From Neorhizobium sp. SOG26 (GTDB lineage: Bacteria; Pseudomonadota; Alphaproteobacteria; Rhizobiales; Rhizobiaceae): a DNA stretch of 64,000 bases. The stretch lies in NCBI RefSeq assembly GCF_003491345.1, contig NZ_CP025512.1, forward strand, positions 1,302,001 through 1,366,000, given 5' to 3'. Of this stretch, positions 44,867 to 53,886 are shown piece by piece. The notes beneath the pieces were generated by a model. The model did no database searches. It was not told the DNA's origin and saw nothing but the letters and a program-made list of their open reading frames with translations. The translations under genes were made by a program, and so were the position numbers. Each line of letters begins with the position of its first letter. Position 1 is the first letter of the stretch.

Positions 44867-45334
44867 TTAAAGTGCCTTTGCGCTCGCCAGGACTTCTTCG
44901 GCATGGCCGGCGACCTTCACCTTCGGCCAAATCCTGGTGATCTTGCCGTCCTTGTCGATCAGGAATGTTGTGCGCTCGATCCCCATGTAGCGGCGTCCAT
45001 ACATGGATTTCTCCTTCCAGACGCCATAGCGCTGTGCAACCTGAGTGTCTTCGTCCGACCCCAGGATGAGGGACAGGCTATACTTCTTGGCGAATTTGTC
45101 GTGCTTGGAGACGCTGTCAGGTGAGATGCCGATGACGGCCGCTCCGATCGCCTCGAACTCGGGCGCAAGCTCGGTGAAGGAGATCGCTTCCTTCGTGCAT
45201 CCGCTCGTGTCGTCCTTCGGATAGAAGTAGAGGACGACCGGCCTCCCCGAGAAGGCGCTGAGGGATATCCTGTCGCCGCCGTCGCGCGGAACGTCGAAGT
45301 CCGGAGCTGCGTCGCCAACGGTCAAATCAGCCAT
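44867..45334 (-). CDS. bcp: Peroxiredoxin of the BCP/PrxQ family
   Basis: A 155-aa thiol peroxidase. Peroxidatic Cys46 lies in DTSGCTKEA, where the usual sequence is TPGCTxEA, so the Pro is replaced by Ser. The nearby Cys five residues on that serves as resolving residue in E. coli BCP is absent, suggesting a one-Cys or other resolving route. FYPKDDT and YGVWKEKSMYGRRYMGIERTTFLID are family hallmarks. The ATG at 45334 has AAAGGAAA. It is divergent from the AsmA-like gene. Confidence 0.9.
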   Translation of the reverse strand: MADLTVGDAAPDFDVPRDGGDRISLSAFSGRPVVLYFYPKDDTSGCTKEAISFTELAPEFEAIGAAVIGISPDSVSKHDKFAKKYSLSLILGSDEDTQVAQRYGVWKEKSMYGRRYMGIERTTFLIDKDGKITRIWPKVKVAGHAEEVLASAKAL

Positions 45335-45461
45335 GGATTTCCTTTCTTTCGCCTGTATCTTGAGTGATATTCGCCGCAATCGGTATATAGTGGCGGGTGC
45401 GTCGTCCAGACCAATTGCGTCCTGATGGGCTGCAGAAGCAGAAAGATGAGTTCTCAACCTG

Positions 45462-48400
45462 ATGGCGGAAATTCGAGGTGAAAGGGTTCGTTTCAGCCGG
45501 AAAGAAATCCGCCCCTTGCACGAACTCCCTTCTGCCCAGGTAGAAGATCCACTCATCGTCCATTGCCCGCCGCCGCGGTCGCGGGTCAGGCGCATCGGCA
45601 AGACCTGCGTGCTGTTTTTTATGCTTGTCATGCTGGCGATCAGCAGCGCCGTTTTTGCCATCGAAGGCGGCATTGTGGACGGCGCCTTGTCATCGCGCGC
45701 GCAGACAGCCCTCAATTCGGCGATCGGGCCACGTTATGTCGCCTCCGTTGGCTCGGCCGCGATCCGGTTTGATTCCCGTTTTCGGCTGGCTCTCGAAGCC
45801 CGCAATGTCGACATCGTCGAGCAGGCGACGGGTGAACACTTGAGCCGCGCCGGTGCCATGCGCATGGCGGTTGATCCCATCGCCCTCCTAAGCGGCCGGG
45901 TCTCGATCAAGAACATCGAGGCTGAAGACATACGCCTTGATACGGCGCAACTGCCAGACGGCGACCCGCTTCCGTTGTCGGATGTGCGCGTCGACGCCAT
46001 GCCGGCCTTGCTGGAACAGGCGTTCCAGCGGTTTGATGAGGCGCGTGGTCTTATCGAGCGTACGGGGACCGGCTCCGCCCGCATCTCCGGCATTCAGATT
46101 CTTTTGCCCGCCGCGCCCGGGCGTAAGCCTGTCACGCTGATGGTCGAAGATCTACAGGTGGCGCGCAGCGCCGAAGGCGAGGTCGAAGTCGGCGGCGTGA
46201 TCAGTCTGAATGATCGCAAGGCAAAGTTGACCGCAGCCTCGAGCACCGTAAACGGTGTGACGACCGCACTATCAGCGCGGCTTCAGGGGCTGGAGGTCAC
46301 GCCATTTCTTCTCCAGCGGACCGATGACGGACGTCCGCGCGAGGGGTTTGAAGGCAATCTTGACCTCGAGCTTGCCGCGACCCGCTCGCGCGAGCAGGTC
46401 AAGCCGTCGATCACCGCCAAGCTCCGCCAGTCTCCGGGGCACTTCTACTTCGACGGCATCCAGCAGACCTTCTCGGGCGCTGAGATCAACGTCGCATACA
46501 ACTTCGCCAAGAACTCCGTCGAGCTTCTGGAGTCGGAAGCTCGCTTCGGGCCGACTATCGTACCCTTCACTGGAGCAGTCATCGACCTCAACCGCCTCGA
46601 TCCGAACGATACGCGGCTGGGTTTCGGGCTCGACCTGCTGGTGAGCGGCGGCACGGCGGTCGGCGCGACGGAAGACGAGCAGCCGGCGCGTTTCGACCTC
46701 AAGGCCAATGGCCGCTATCTTTCGGCAGATCGGGAACTGCAGTTCGATGAAATGGCAGTCTCCAGCCCGCTCGGGCGGATGGCCGGCGCGCTGAAGGTTC
46801 GGTTCAGCAATGAGTCGCCGGAAATCAGCTTTGGTGCGCAACTGCCGGAAATGCAGGTCACGGGTGTCAAGCAGCTCTGGCCGTTCTGGATGGCGCGAAA
46901 GCCGCGCGACTGGGTGATGGAGAACCTGTTCGGCGGCACGGTCACCAACGGATCGATCGCAGTCTTCATCCCGGCCGGGCGTATGAAGGGCCCGGGGATC
47001 CCGATGGAGCTCAACAAGAACGAGCTTCAGATCAGCTTCGATATCGCCGAGGCGCGAATGAACCTTCCGGGCGACGTTCCGCCGCTGCGCAATATCAACG
47101 GTCGCTTCGACCTCAAGGGCGAGGTCATGAAGGTCGATGTGGCGCGCGCCGCCTCCTTCTTCCCGTCGGGTCGCTCCGTTGCGGTGGAAGGTGGACGCTT
47201 TGCCATTGCTTCAACCTATTCCCAGCCGCTGATGGCGGACCTGACCTTGAAGGTGGCCGGTTCCGCAGACGCCGTGACCGAGCTTGCGAACTTCGAGCCG
47301 ATCGGCGCATTGAAGGGCACCGGGTTCAAGCCGGATGATTTTTCTGGCCAGGCGCGAGTCGACCTGACAGCGCGGATGGGGCTGATCAAGGCGCACAACC
47401 CGCCCAAGCCCACATGGAACGCACACGCCGACCTCGACAAGGTCGACCTCAAGCCGGAATTCTCCGGTCGGAAGATTTCATCTCTCTCTGGAACGCTCGA
47501 CGTGGACAACAAGGCCGCCCGCCTTGTCGCCAAGGGCAATATCGATGAGGTACCCGCTGATATCACGCTGGTCGAACCCGTCGATTCCTCTTCCTCCGTA
47601 AAGCGGGAGCGGGTCGTCAAGGCCGTGCTTAACAATGCGCAGAGGGAGAAGCTTGCTCCTGGCCTTTCCGATGTCATTGACGGCACAATCACCGCCCAGT
47701 TCACTCATATCGACGAGAAGCGTCAGGCGGTGTCGCTCGATCTGGGACGCGCCACCCTTTCCGTGCCGTGGATCGGCTGGACCAAAGGCAGCGGCGTCCC
47801 GGCCAAAGCGGAATTCGACCTATCGGAGGATGGCGAACAGGTCGATGTGCGTAACTTCAGGCTCGACGGAGAAGGCTTCGGCGCCAAGGGAGAGCTTGCG
47901 CTGGCCGGTGGCTCGCTTGTTTCTGCCAACTTTGCGCAAATGCAGTTGTCACCGTCGGACAGCTATGCCGTCTCCCTGAAGCGCACAAAGGGCGGCTTCG
48001 ACGTCAGCATCAACGGATCGGTTGTCGACATGCGGCCGGTGATCACCGCGCTCCGTTCTGGCAGTGAGGGCAGCGGGTCTGGCAAAGGCGGCAAGAGCGA
48101 TACGGACAACACCACCATCCGTGCCAAGGTCAACCGGATGATCGGCTTCCACGACCAGAGCCTTTCCGACGTCACCTTGCTGCTTTCGACCCGTGGGGGC
48201 GATATCAAGACGGCCGACTTTTCCGGCGTGACCGAAAGCCGGCAGGCGGTCGTCAGCCGCATGAATGGCGGCGACACGATCTCTATCACCAGCGGTGATG
48301 CGGGCGCCGTCACCCGCTTCCTGAACCTCTACAGCAACATGCGCGGCGGCCTTCTGAACTTGCGGCTTAGGGAACAGGGCGATGTCTGGACCGGCGCGAT

Positions 48401-48863
48401 TGATCTGCGCAGCTTCTCTCTGATCAACGAGCAGAAACTTCAATCGCTCGTTTCCACCGCCGACCGTGAGGGGCGCACGCTCAGTACCGCTGCAAAGCGG
48501 GATATTGACGTGACGTCGGCCAAGTTCCAACGTGGTTATGCGAGCCTGCTTTATCGCAACGGTTCTCTTGCGGTGGAAAACGGCGTCGTTCGCGGGGAGC
48601 AGATCGGCGCGACCTTCCAGGGACTGGTCCGGGACGCCAAGGGGCGCATGGAGATGACCGGCACCTTCATGCCTGCCTACGGCCTGAACCGCTTGTTCGG
48701 CGAACTTCCGCTGATCGGCGCGATCCTCGGGAATGGGCGCGACCGTGGACTGCTCGGCATCACCTTCAAGCTCGAAGGCCAGTTCGACAAGCCGAAACTG
48801 ACGGTCAATCCTCTATCGCTGATCGCTCCCGGCATCTTCCGTCAGATCTTCGAGTTCCAATAA
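45462..48863 (+). CDS. Large AsmA/YhdP-like envelope protein (DUF3971)
   Basis: A 1133-aa inner-membrane protein with one N-terminal membrane segment (VLFFMLVMLAISSAVFA). A huge, repetitive beta-rich periplasmic part follows. Conserved AsmA-like C-terminal segments (TGTFMPAYGLNRLFGELPLIGAILGN, LGITFKLEGQFDKPKLTVNPLSLIAPGIFRQIF) are clear. Such proteins are proposed to bridge the envelope and move phospholipid to the outer membrane. The ATG at 45462 has no strong ribosome site. It is alone on its transcript, 127 nt from the divergent bcp. Confidence 0.85.
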   Translation: MAEIRGERVRFSRKEIRPLHELPSAQVEDPLIVHCPPPRSRVRRIGKTCVLFFMLVMLAISSAVFAIEGGIVDGALSSRAQTALNSAIGPRYVASVGSAAIRFDSRFRLALEARNVDIVEQATGEHLSRAGAMRMAVDPIALLSGRVSIKNIEAEDIRLDTAQLPDGDPLPLSDVRVDAMPALLEQAFQRFDEARGLIERTGTGSARISGIQILLPAAPGRKPVTLMVEDLQVARSAEGEVEVGGVISLNDRKAKLTAASSTVNGVTTALSARLQGLEVTPFLLQRTDDGRPREGFEGNLDLELAATRSREQVKPSITAKLRQSPGHFYFDGIQQTFSGAEINVAYNFAKNSVELLESEARFGPTIVPFTGAVIDLNRLDPNDTRLGFGLDLLVSGGTAVGATEDEQPARFDLKANGRYLSADRELQFDEMAVSSPLGRMAGALKVRFSNESPEISFGAQLPEMQVTGVKQLWPFWMARKPRDWVMENLFGGTVTNGSIAVFIPAGRMKGPGIPMELNKNELQISFDIAEARMNLPGDVPPLRNINGRFDLKGEVMKVDVARAASFFPSGRSVAVEGGRFAIASTYSQPLMADLTLKVAGSADAVTELANFEPIGALKGTGFKPDDFSGQARVDLTARMGLIKAHNPPKPTWNAHADLDKVDLKPEFSGRKISSLSGTLDVDNKAARLVAKGNIDEVPADITLVEPVDSSSSVKRERVVKAVLNNAQREKLAPGLSDVIDGTITAQFTHIDEKRQAVSLDLGRATLSVPWIGWTKGSGVPAKAEFDLSEDGEQVDVRNFRLDGEGFGAKGELALAGGSLVSANFAQMQLSPSDSYAVSLKRTKGGFDVSINGSVVDMRPVITALRSGSEGSGSGKGGKSDTDNTTIRAKVNRMIGFHDQSLSDVTLLLSTRGGDIKTADFSGVTESRQAVVSRMNGGDTISITSGDAGAVTRFLNLYSNMRGGLLNLRLREQGDVWTGAIDLRSFSLINEQKLQSLVSTADREGRTLSTAAKRDIDVTSAKFQRGYASLLYRNGSLAVENGVVRGEQIGATFQGLVRDAKGRMEMTGTFMPAYGLNRLFGELPLIGAILGNGRDRGLLGITFKLEGQFDKPKLTVNPLSLIAPGIFRQIFEFQ

Positions 48864-48886
48864 AAAAGGCCCGCATGAACGGGCCC
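48862..48886 (-). terminator. Terminator after tyrS
   Basis: On the minus strand, stem GGGCCCG/CGGGCC with a 6-nt loop followed by six T. It overlaps the stop codon of the convergent AsmA-like gene. Confidence 0.8.
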
Positions 48887-48910
48887 TTCAATATGCTCGA
48901 TGCCTGATGA

Positions 48911-50164
48911 TCAGGCGGGGCGCACGAGGATGTGCTTCTTCTTGCCGAGCGACAGCTTGATGACCTGATCGGCCGTCACTTCGCCGCTGCCGATCATCTT
49001 GCGTTCGTCGCTGACCGGCTGGTCGTTGATCCTCACCGCTCCGCCCTGGACGTGACGGCGGGCTTCTCCGTTCGAGGCCGCAAGGCCGGCGCGGACGATC
49101 AGCGAGAGCAGGCCGATACCGGCCTCCAGTTCGGCAGCCGGCACTTCGATCGAAGGCAGGTTGTCGGAGAGCGCACCTTCTTCGAAGGTCTTGCGAGCCG
49201 TTTCCGCGGCCTCTTCGGCAGCCGCGCGGCCGTGAAGAATCGCTGTCACTTCGGTCGCGAGGATCTTCTTTGCCTCGTTGATTTCGGAACCGCCAAGCTG
49301 GGCCAGCTTGTTGATCTCCGACATCGGCAGCGTCGTGAACAGCTTTGCGAAGCGGACGACGTCGGCGTCTTCCGTGTTTCGCCAGTACTGCCAAAAGTCG
49401 TAGACCGGCAGCAGATCCTTGTTCAGCCAGACGGCACCGGATGCGGACTTGCCCATCTTCGCACCGGACGAGGTGGTCAGGAGCGGCGAGGTGAGGGCAA
49501 ACAGCTGCGGCGTCCCCATGCGGTGACCCAGATCGATGCCGTTGATGATGTTGCCCCACTGGTCGGAGCCGCCCATCTGCAGGCGGCAGCCAACGCGCTT
49601 GTTGAGCTCCACGAAGTCATAGGCCTGGAGGATCATGTAGTTGAATTCTAGGAATGACAGCGACTGCTCACGATCGAGCCGCGTCTTGACGCTGTCGAAG
49701 GACAGCATGCGGTTGACCGAGAAATGCCGGCCGACATCGCGCAGGAACTCGAGGTAGTTCAGCGGGCGCAGCCAGTCGGCATTGTTGATCATCAGGGCCG
49801 GATTGCCGGGGCGATCGTAGTCGAGGTAGTTCGCGAAGACGTGCTTCAGCGACACGATGTTGTCCTCGATCATCTCGACGGTCATCAGCTTGCGGGCCTC
49901 CTCCTTGAAGGAAGGATCGCCCACCATGCCGGTGCCGCCGCCCATCAGTGAGATCGGCTGGTGCCCGGTCTGCTGCAGCCAATGCAGCATCATGATCTGT
50001 GTCAGGTGACCGACATGCAGGCTCGACGCCGTCGGGTCATAGCCGATATAGGCAGTCACTTTTTCCTTCGAGAAAAGATCGTCGAGACCAGCCTCGTCGG
50101 AGACCTGGTGGATGAAACCGCGCTCATCGAGCGTGCGAAGGAAATCAGACTTGAACCTGGACAT
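48911..50164 (-). CDS. tyrS: Tyrosyl-tRNA synthetase
   Basis: A 417-aa class I synthetase. The HIGH-like motif is HVGHL (residues about 50-54), and the KMSKS-like loop is KMGKS. Tyrosine-binding YDPTA and [10 protein letters not shown] are present, and a C-terminal S4 RNA-binding domain (from about 345; [23 protein letters not shown]) completes it. The ATG at 50164 has an AGAGAT ribosome site. Alone on its unit, closed by the terminator at 48862-48886. Confidence 0.97.
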   Translation of the reverse strand: MSRFKSDFLRTLDERGFIHQVSDEAGLDDLFSKEKVTAYIGYDPTASSLHVGHLTQIMMLHWLQQTGHQPISLMGGGTGMVGDPSFKEEARKLMTVEMIEDNIVSLKHVFANYLDYDRPGNPALMINNADWLRPLNYLEFLRDVGRHFSVNRMLSFDSVKTRLDREQSLSFLEFNYMILQAYDFVELNKRVGCRLQMGGSDQWGNIINGIDLGHRMGTPQLFALTSPLLTTSSGAKMGKSASGAVWLNKDLLPVYDFWQYWRNTEDADVVRFAKLFTTLPMSEINKLAQLGGSEINEAKKILATEVTAILHGRAAAEEAAETARKTFEEGALSDNLPSIEVPAAELEAGIGLLSLIVRAGLAASNGEARRHVQGGAVRINDQPVSDERKMIGSGEVTADQVIKLSLGKKKHILVRPA

Positions 50165-50395
50165 TGTTTATCTCTGGCAGATGTATGGTGGCCGCGCTCT
50201 ACCATTATTTTCCGCGGCGATCACTGCAAAAAGTGACGCAGTTTTCCATTCACATGAAGTCGCGACGCATGAGCAGCCGGATGAAAAACCGGGTTAAGGA
50301 CAAACTTCCCGCCGTCTTTAACATTTTCTTTTTGTGTATGCCCCTAGACGGGGAAAGGCGATTTCGTCCGGCACACGTTCCGCGATTGATAGGTT

Positions 50396-51592
50396 ATGTC
50401 TTCTGCCGTGCTTTTCCTGGTGGTGAATTTTGTCATCGCCACCTGCTTCAGTGCAGTCTTTGCAGTCATCTCGGTTTATAGCCGGTGGCGCCGGGTCGCC
50501 ATGTCCTTCGCAATCGGTCTTGGCGTCGCGTCGCTGACGATGCTCTTCGAATTCGGGGTTGCTTACGCGGCCGACGCGCGTCCCTGGTCCGCCGGGGTCT
50601 ATGGTACGGTGCTGGCCGGCATCGTCTTCCTGTGGGCCGGCATCGAGGAACTCTATCGAAAGCCGGTATCGGTCTGGCACGGCGTGCTGGTGTTTGTGGC
50701 CGGTATGGCGATCTATTTCATCACGCAAAACATTCCGCGTGGGACCTGGCTTTACCCCATCCTGTATCAAGGCTCCTACGCTGCGGTCGTCTTCGCCGGC
50801 ACCTACACGGTGTTTCGTTCGAAGCGGCGCGAGCCGCTGGATCGGGCTTTAGGTTTCGCGCTTCTGGTCGGCGCCCTGCATTTCCTCGCCAAGGCCGGCC
50901 TCGCCGTTGCACTTGGCTCCGGAGATTCGCCCAAGGATTACATTTCTACCCATTACGCCATTGCCTCACAGAGCATCACGGCCATCATCATCGTTGCCGT
51001 CGGGCTGTTGCTGCTTGCAATCCTGACCGTGGACCTGATGGCTGAAGAGCGTGGCAAGGCGGAGCGCGACAGCCTTTCGGGTCTGCGCAACCGCCGTGGT
51101 TTTGAGAAGGACGTGCAGGTCGCGATGCTTGGCCCCGTACGAGGCCCGCATTCAGTCATCCTCTGCGACCTCGACCACTTCAAGTCGATCAACGATACCT
51201 ATGGCCACCACGCCGGTGATGCTGTGATCATCGCCTTCGGCAGCCTTCTCAATCGTGAGGCACCCGCCGGCGCAATCTTGGGGCGGATCGGTGGTGAGGA
51301 GTTTGCGATCTTCCTGCCCAACACGGAGCTCTCTGCAGCCGTCGCGGTCGCCGAACGACTGCGATCCGGGATCCGGGCCATGGACGTTCCGGGCATGCCG
51401 CAAGGTTTCGTCGTGAGCGCGAGCTTTGGGGTTTCGACTTTTTCCGGCGACAAAGGCTTTGAGGATGCGGTGCGCAATGCCGACGCCGCGCTTTATGATG
51501 CTAAGCGGGCCGGTCGTAACCGCGTCCAGACCTTCCAGCCGGCGCGAGTCGCGGTCGCCGGCAAATGGGGCGGGCTCAGCATCGTCCGCTAA
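50396..51592 (+). CDS. Diguanylate cyclase with N-terminal membrane domain
   Basis: A 398-aa membrane protein. About six hydrophobic segments (residues 5-215, for example MSSAVLFLVVNFVIATCF and ITAIIIVAVGLLLLAIL) are followed by a GGDEF domain with intact active site GGEEF (residues 299-303) and the metal/substrate motif DLDHFKSINDTYGHHAGD. No RxxD inhibitory site precedes the active site, so product feedback seems absent. It should make c-di-GMP in response to an unknown membrane signal. The ATG at 50396 has only a weak ribosome site. Confidence 0.88.
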   Translation: MSSAVLFLVVNFVIATCFSAVFAVISVYSRWRRVAMSFAIGLGVASLTMLFEFGVAYAADARPWSAGVYGTVLAGIVFLWAGIEELYRKPVSVWHGVLVFVAGMAIYFITQNIPRGTWLYPILYQGSYAAVVFAGTYTVFRSKRREPLDRALGFALLVGALHFLAKAGLAVALGSGDSPKDYISTHYAIASQSITAIIIVAVGLLLLAILTVDLMAEERGKAERDSLSGLRNRRGFEKDVQVAMLGPVRGPHSVILCDLDHFKSINDTYGHHAGDAVIIAFGSLLNREAPAGAILGRIGGEEFAIFLPNTELSAAVAVAERLRSGIRAMDVPGMPQGFVVSASFGVSTFSGDKGFEDAVRNADAALYDAKRAGRNRVQTFQPARVAVAGKWGGLSIVR

Positions 51593-51615
51593 CTGTCCGC
51601 GGCAGGGCAGATACA

Positions 51616-51645
51616 AAAATGGCCGCTCACTGGCGGCCACTTTCA
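51616..51645. terminator. Terminator between convergent cyclase and hydrolase genes
   Basis: 7-bp stem TGGCCGC (51620-51626) with GCGGCCA (51633-51639), a loop of six, AAAAA on the left and CTTTCATT on the right. The A tract gives a good T tail for the minus-strand gene. Confidence 0.65.
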
Positions 51646-51661
51646 TTCATCTTTTAAGTGT

Positions 51662-52339
51662 TTAGCGGATGCGCTTGGCCGCCGGCTCCGGCACCAGTTC
51701 GCCGTCGAGGCGACGATCGAGGTAATCCTCGCACTCGGCCATCAGCTTTTCCACGTGTCCGTTGAAGAAGTGGTTCGCGCCTTCAACCGTGCGGTGGGTG
51801 ATCAGGATGCCCTTCTGCGTCTTCAGCTTTTCCACAAGACCGTTGACGTCCTTCTCCGGCGCCACCTTGTCGCTGTCGCCATTAATGATGAGGCCGGACG
51901 AAGGGCAGGGGGCCAGGAACGAGAAGTCATAGATGTTCGGCTGGGGAGCGATCGACATGAAGCCTTCGATCTCCGGTCGGCGCATGAGGAGCTGCATGCC
52001 GATCCAGGCGCCGAAGGAATAACCGGCTACCCAGCAGCTCTTGGAATCAGGGTGAAGGCTCTGCACCCAGTCGAGAGCCGACGCTGCATCCGAGAGCTCG
52101 CCCGCACCATGGTCGAACTCGCCCTGGCTGCGCCCGATTCCGCGGAAGTTGAACCGAAGGGTCGTGAAGCCACGCTTCTGGAACATGTAGAAGAGCTGGT
52201 AGACGATCTGGTTGTTCATCGTGCCGCCGAACTGCGGATGCGGATGAAGGATGATCGCGATCGGTGCGCTCTTTTCCTTGGATGGCTGGTAGCGACCTTC
52301 CAGGCGGCCTGCAGGGCCGTTGAAAATGACTTCGGGCAT
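51662..52339 (-). CDS. Alpha/beta hydrolase, serine esterase-like
   Basis: A 225-aa cytosolic alpha/beta hydrolase of the YhfR/DUF-type group often annotated as a dienelactone hydrolase-like protein. HPHPQFGGTMNN forms the oxyanion loop, the nucleophile Ser lies in GYSFGAW, Asp in NGDSDKVAP, and His in GANHFFNGH. RFNFRGIGRSQGEFDHGAGE is a family signature. I use the ATG at 52339, preceded by GGAG; a TTG at 52354 would add five residues. Divergent from the suf operon. Confidence 0.85.
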   Translation of the reverse strand: MPEVIFNGPAGRLEGRYQPSKEKSAPIAIILHPHPQFGGTMNNQIVYQLFYMFQKRGFTTLRFNFRGIGRSQGEFDHGAGELSDAASALDWVQSLHPDSKSCWVAGYSFGAWIGMQLLMRRPEIEGFMSIAPQPNIYDFSFLAPCPSSGLIINGDSDKVAPEKDVNGLVEKLKTQKGILITHRTVEGANHFFNGHVEKLMAECEDYLDRRLDGELVPEPAAKRIR

Positions 52340-52415
52340 CGGTACTCCGGTCAACGTGCTTGAGGTTCTGGCGGGTTTTTCGCGTCGAGTTTGACTTGAC
52401 GAAGCCGCTCAGCTT

Positions 52416-52423
52416 TTCTAGAA
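52416..52423. promoter_or_regulatory. TTCTAGAA palindrome beside the Irr-type motif
   Basis: A perfect 8-bp palindrome made from the same half-site (TTCTA/TAGAA) as the neighbouring candidate ICE motif, 6 nt away. It may be a second half-site. Confidence 0.35.
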
Positions 52424-52427
52424 CCCA

Positions 52428-52446
52428 GTTTAGAACCATTCGAAAC
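52428..52446 (+). promoter_or_regulatory. Candidate iron-control element (Irr/ICE motif) upstream of suf
   Basis: GTTTAGAA-CCA-TTCGAAAC forms 8-bp arms with one mismatch, closely matching the TTTAGAA-N3-TTCTAAA motif bound by Irr in rhizobia. It lies 129 nt before sufS2. The suf operon of Agrobacterium is known to be controlled by Irr and RirA. Binding here is inferred. Confidence 0.65.
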
Positions 52447-52574
52447 TTTGGGCGGTCCCTTCGGACGCCCGATGGGACGTCTCATAAGGCAAGGCTGGCC
52501 GAAAATTCAAGGAAAATGCGGCCTTCGGCTTCCCTTAGTTATCGACTTATTTAGATTCGGAACCTGATCAGGCA

Positions 52575-53741
52575 ATGGCGTTGAACCGCATATATCTGGA
52601 CTGGAACGCGACGGCGCCGTTATCGGCGGCCGCTCGCGCGGCCATGCTGGACGCCTTTGACCTGCCGGGTAACGCATCATCCGTTCATGCCGAGGGTCGC
52701 GCAGCGCGGAACATGCTGGATAAGGCGCGCCGCCAAGTCGCAGCACTCGTTGCAGCAAAGCCTGCAAACGTGACCTTTGTCAGCGGCGCGACGGAAGGCG
52801 CAAACTTCCTGCTGACGCCAGATTACCGGATGGGCCGGGCACCGATCCGGATTGGCAGGCTCTATGTATCTGCGATCGAGCATCCAGCGATCCGCGAAGG
52901 CGGGCGGTTTGAGCCCGTGGATGTGGTCGAAGTTCCTGTGACGCCCGCGGGCGTGCTGGATCTCGTGGCGCTGGAGAGCCTGCTGTCGGCGCATGACAAG
53001 ACGATTGGCATGCCGATGGTCGCGGTCATGCTCGTCAACAATGAGACGGGGATCATCCAACCTGTCCGGGAAGCTGCAGCACTCGTGCATGCTGCTGGTG
53101 GGCTGATGATCGTGGATGCCGTGCAGGCGGTTGGTCGCATGGGGGTTGATATCCAGGCTCTCGATGCAGACTTTATGATCATCTCGTCGCACAAAATCGG
53201 CGGTCCGAAGGGTGCCGGTGCAGTTATTTCCCGCGGCGAAGTGCTGATGCCGAAGCCGCTCATCCGCGGTGGCGGACAGGAAAAGGGATACCGCTCCGGC
53301 ACGGAGAACTTCCATGCCGTTATCGGCTTCGGCGCAGCTGCGGAAGCGGCGGGAACCGATGTCTCGGGACGCAATGCTGCTATCGAAGCGATTCGTGCGC
53401 GGTTGGAAGAAGGCATGCGGCGGGCAGCGCCAGACGTCATCATTCATGGTGCGTCGGTTGCAAGAGTGGCAAATACCAGCTTCTTCACCTTGCCTGGGCT
53501 GAAGTCGGAGACCGGCCAGATCGCCTTTGATCTCGAGGGCGTCGCTTTATCGGCTGGCTCGGCCTGCTCGTCCGGCAAAGTTGGCGAGAGCCACGTGCTG
53601 ACGGCGATGGGCCATGATCCGAAGCTTGGCGCGCTGCGCATTTCGCTCGGTCCGGAGACCACGCAAGCCGATGTGGATCGGGCGATCGCTGCCTTCGCGA
53701 AAATTGCTGGTCGTCGGAAAACGACCGGAGAGGCAGCCTAG
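52575..53741 (+). CDS. sufS2: Cysteine desulfurase SufS2 (IscS/NifS type)
   Basis: A 388-aa PLP enzyme that takes sulfur from cysteine for iron-sulfur cluster assembly. The PLP Lys207 is in SSHKIGGPKG, and the active Cys331 in GSACSSGKV on the long loop typical of IscS-like enzymes. It opens the suf operon, which has a second desulfurase of the other class at 57504. It is followed by a 145-nt gap before sufB. The ATG at 52575 has only a weak ribosome site. Confidence 0.9.
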   Translation: MALNRIYLDWNATAPLSAAARAAMLDAFDLPGNASSVHAEGRAARNMLDKARRQVAALVAAKPANVTFVSGATEGANFLLTPDYRMGRAPIRIGRLYVSAIEHPAIREGGRFEPVDVVEVPVTPAGVLDLVALESLLSAHDKTIGMPMVAVMLVNNETGIIQPVREAAALVHAAGGLMIVDAVQAVGRMGVDIQALDADFMIISSHKIGGPKGAGAVISRGEVLMPKPLIRGGGQEKGYRSGTENFHAVIGFGAAAEAAGTDVSGRNAAIEAIRARLEEGMRRAAPDVIIHGASVARVANTSFFTLPGLKSETGQIAFDLEGVALSAGSACSSGKVGESHVLTAMGHDPKLGALRISLGPETTQADVDRAIAAFAKIAGRRKTTGEAA

Positions 53742-53755
53742 CTGTCGACACTTTG

Positions 53756-53775
53756 CGGAAACGCAAATTTCCGCT
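53756..53775 (+). repeat. Inverted repeat between sufS2 and sufB
   Basis: GCGGAAA and TTTCCGC around CGCAAA, 15 nt after the sufS2 stop. No T run follows; it could be an RNA stability hairpin or mark partial termination and an internal promoter. Confidence 0.45.
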
Positions 53776-53886
53776 TGCCAAAAGGTGTGAAAACCGCCTT
53801 CTGGCGCCTACATGAGGGAGGCTTACGTCCTCCTGAAAGAAAGACAGAATTGCCGGAATTTGACCCGGCAAGATTTGGAGTATGAC

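Noticed and set aside
52450..52470. GC hairpin (GGGC..GTCC/GGAC..GCCC) upstream of sufS2, considered as a riboswitch
   Set aside because: Short, with a bulge, no expression platform and no match to a known riboswitch class that I can see.
53812..53886. Possible 25-residue N-terminal extension of SufB
   Set aside because: The sequence is unlike any SufB, and the ATG at 53887 gives the normal family length.
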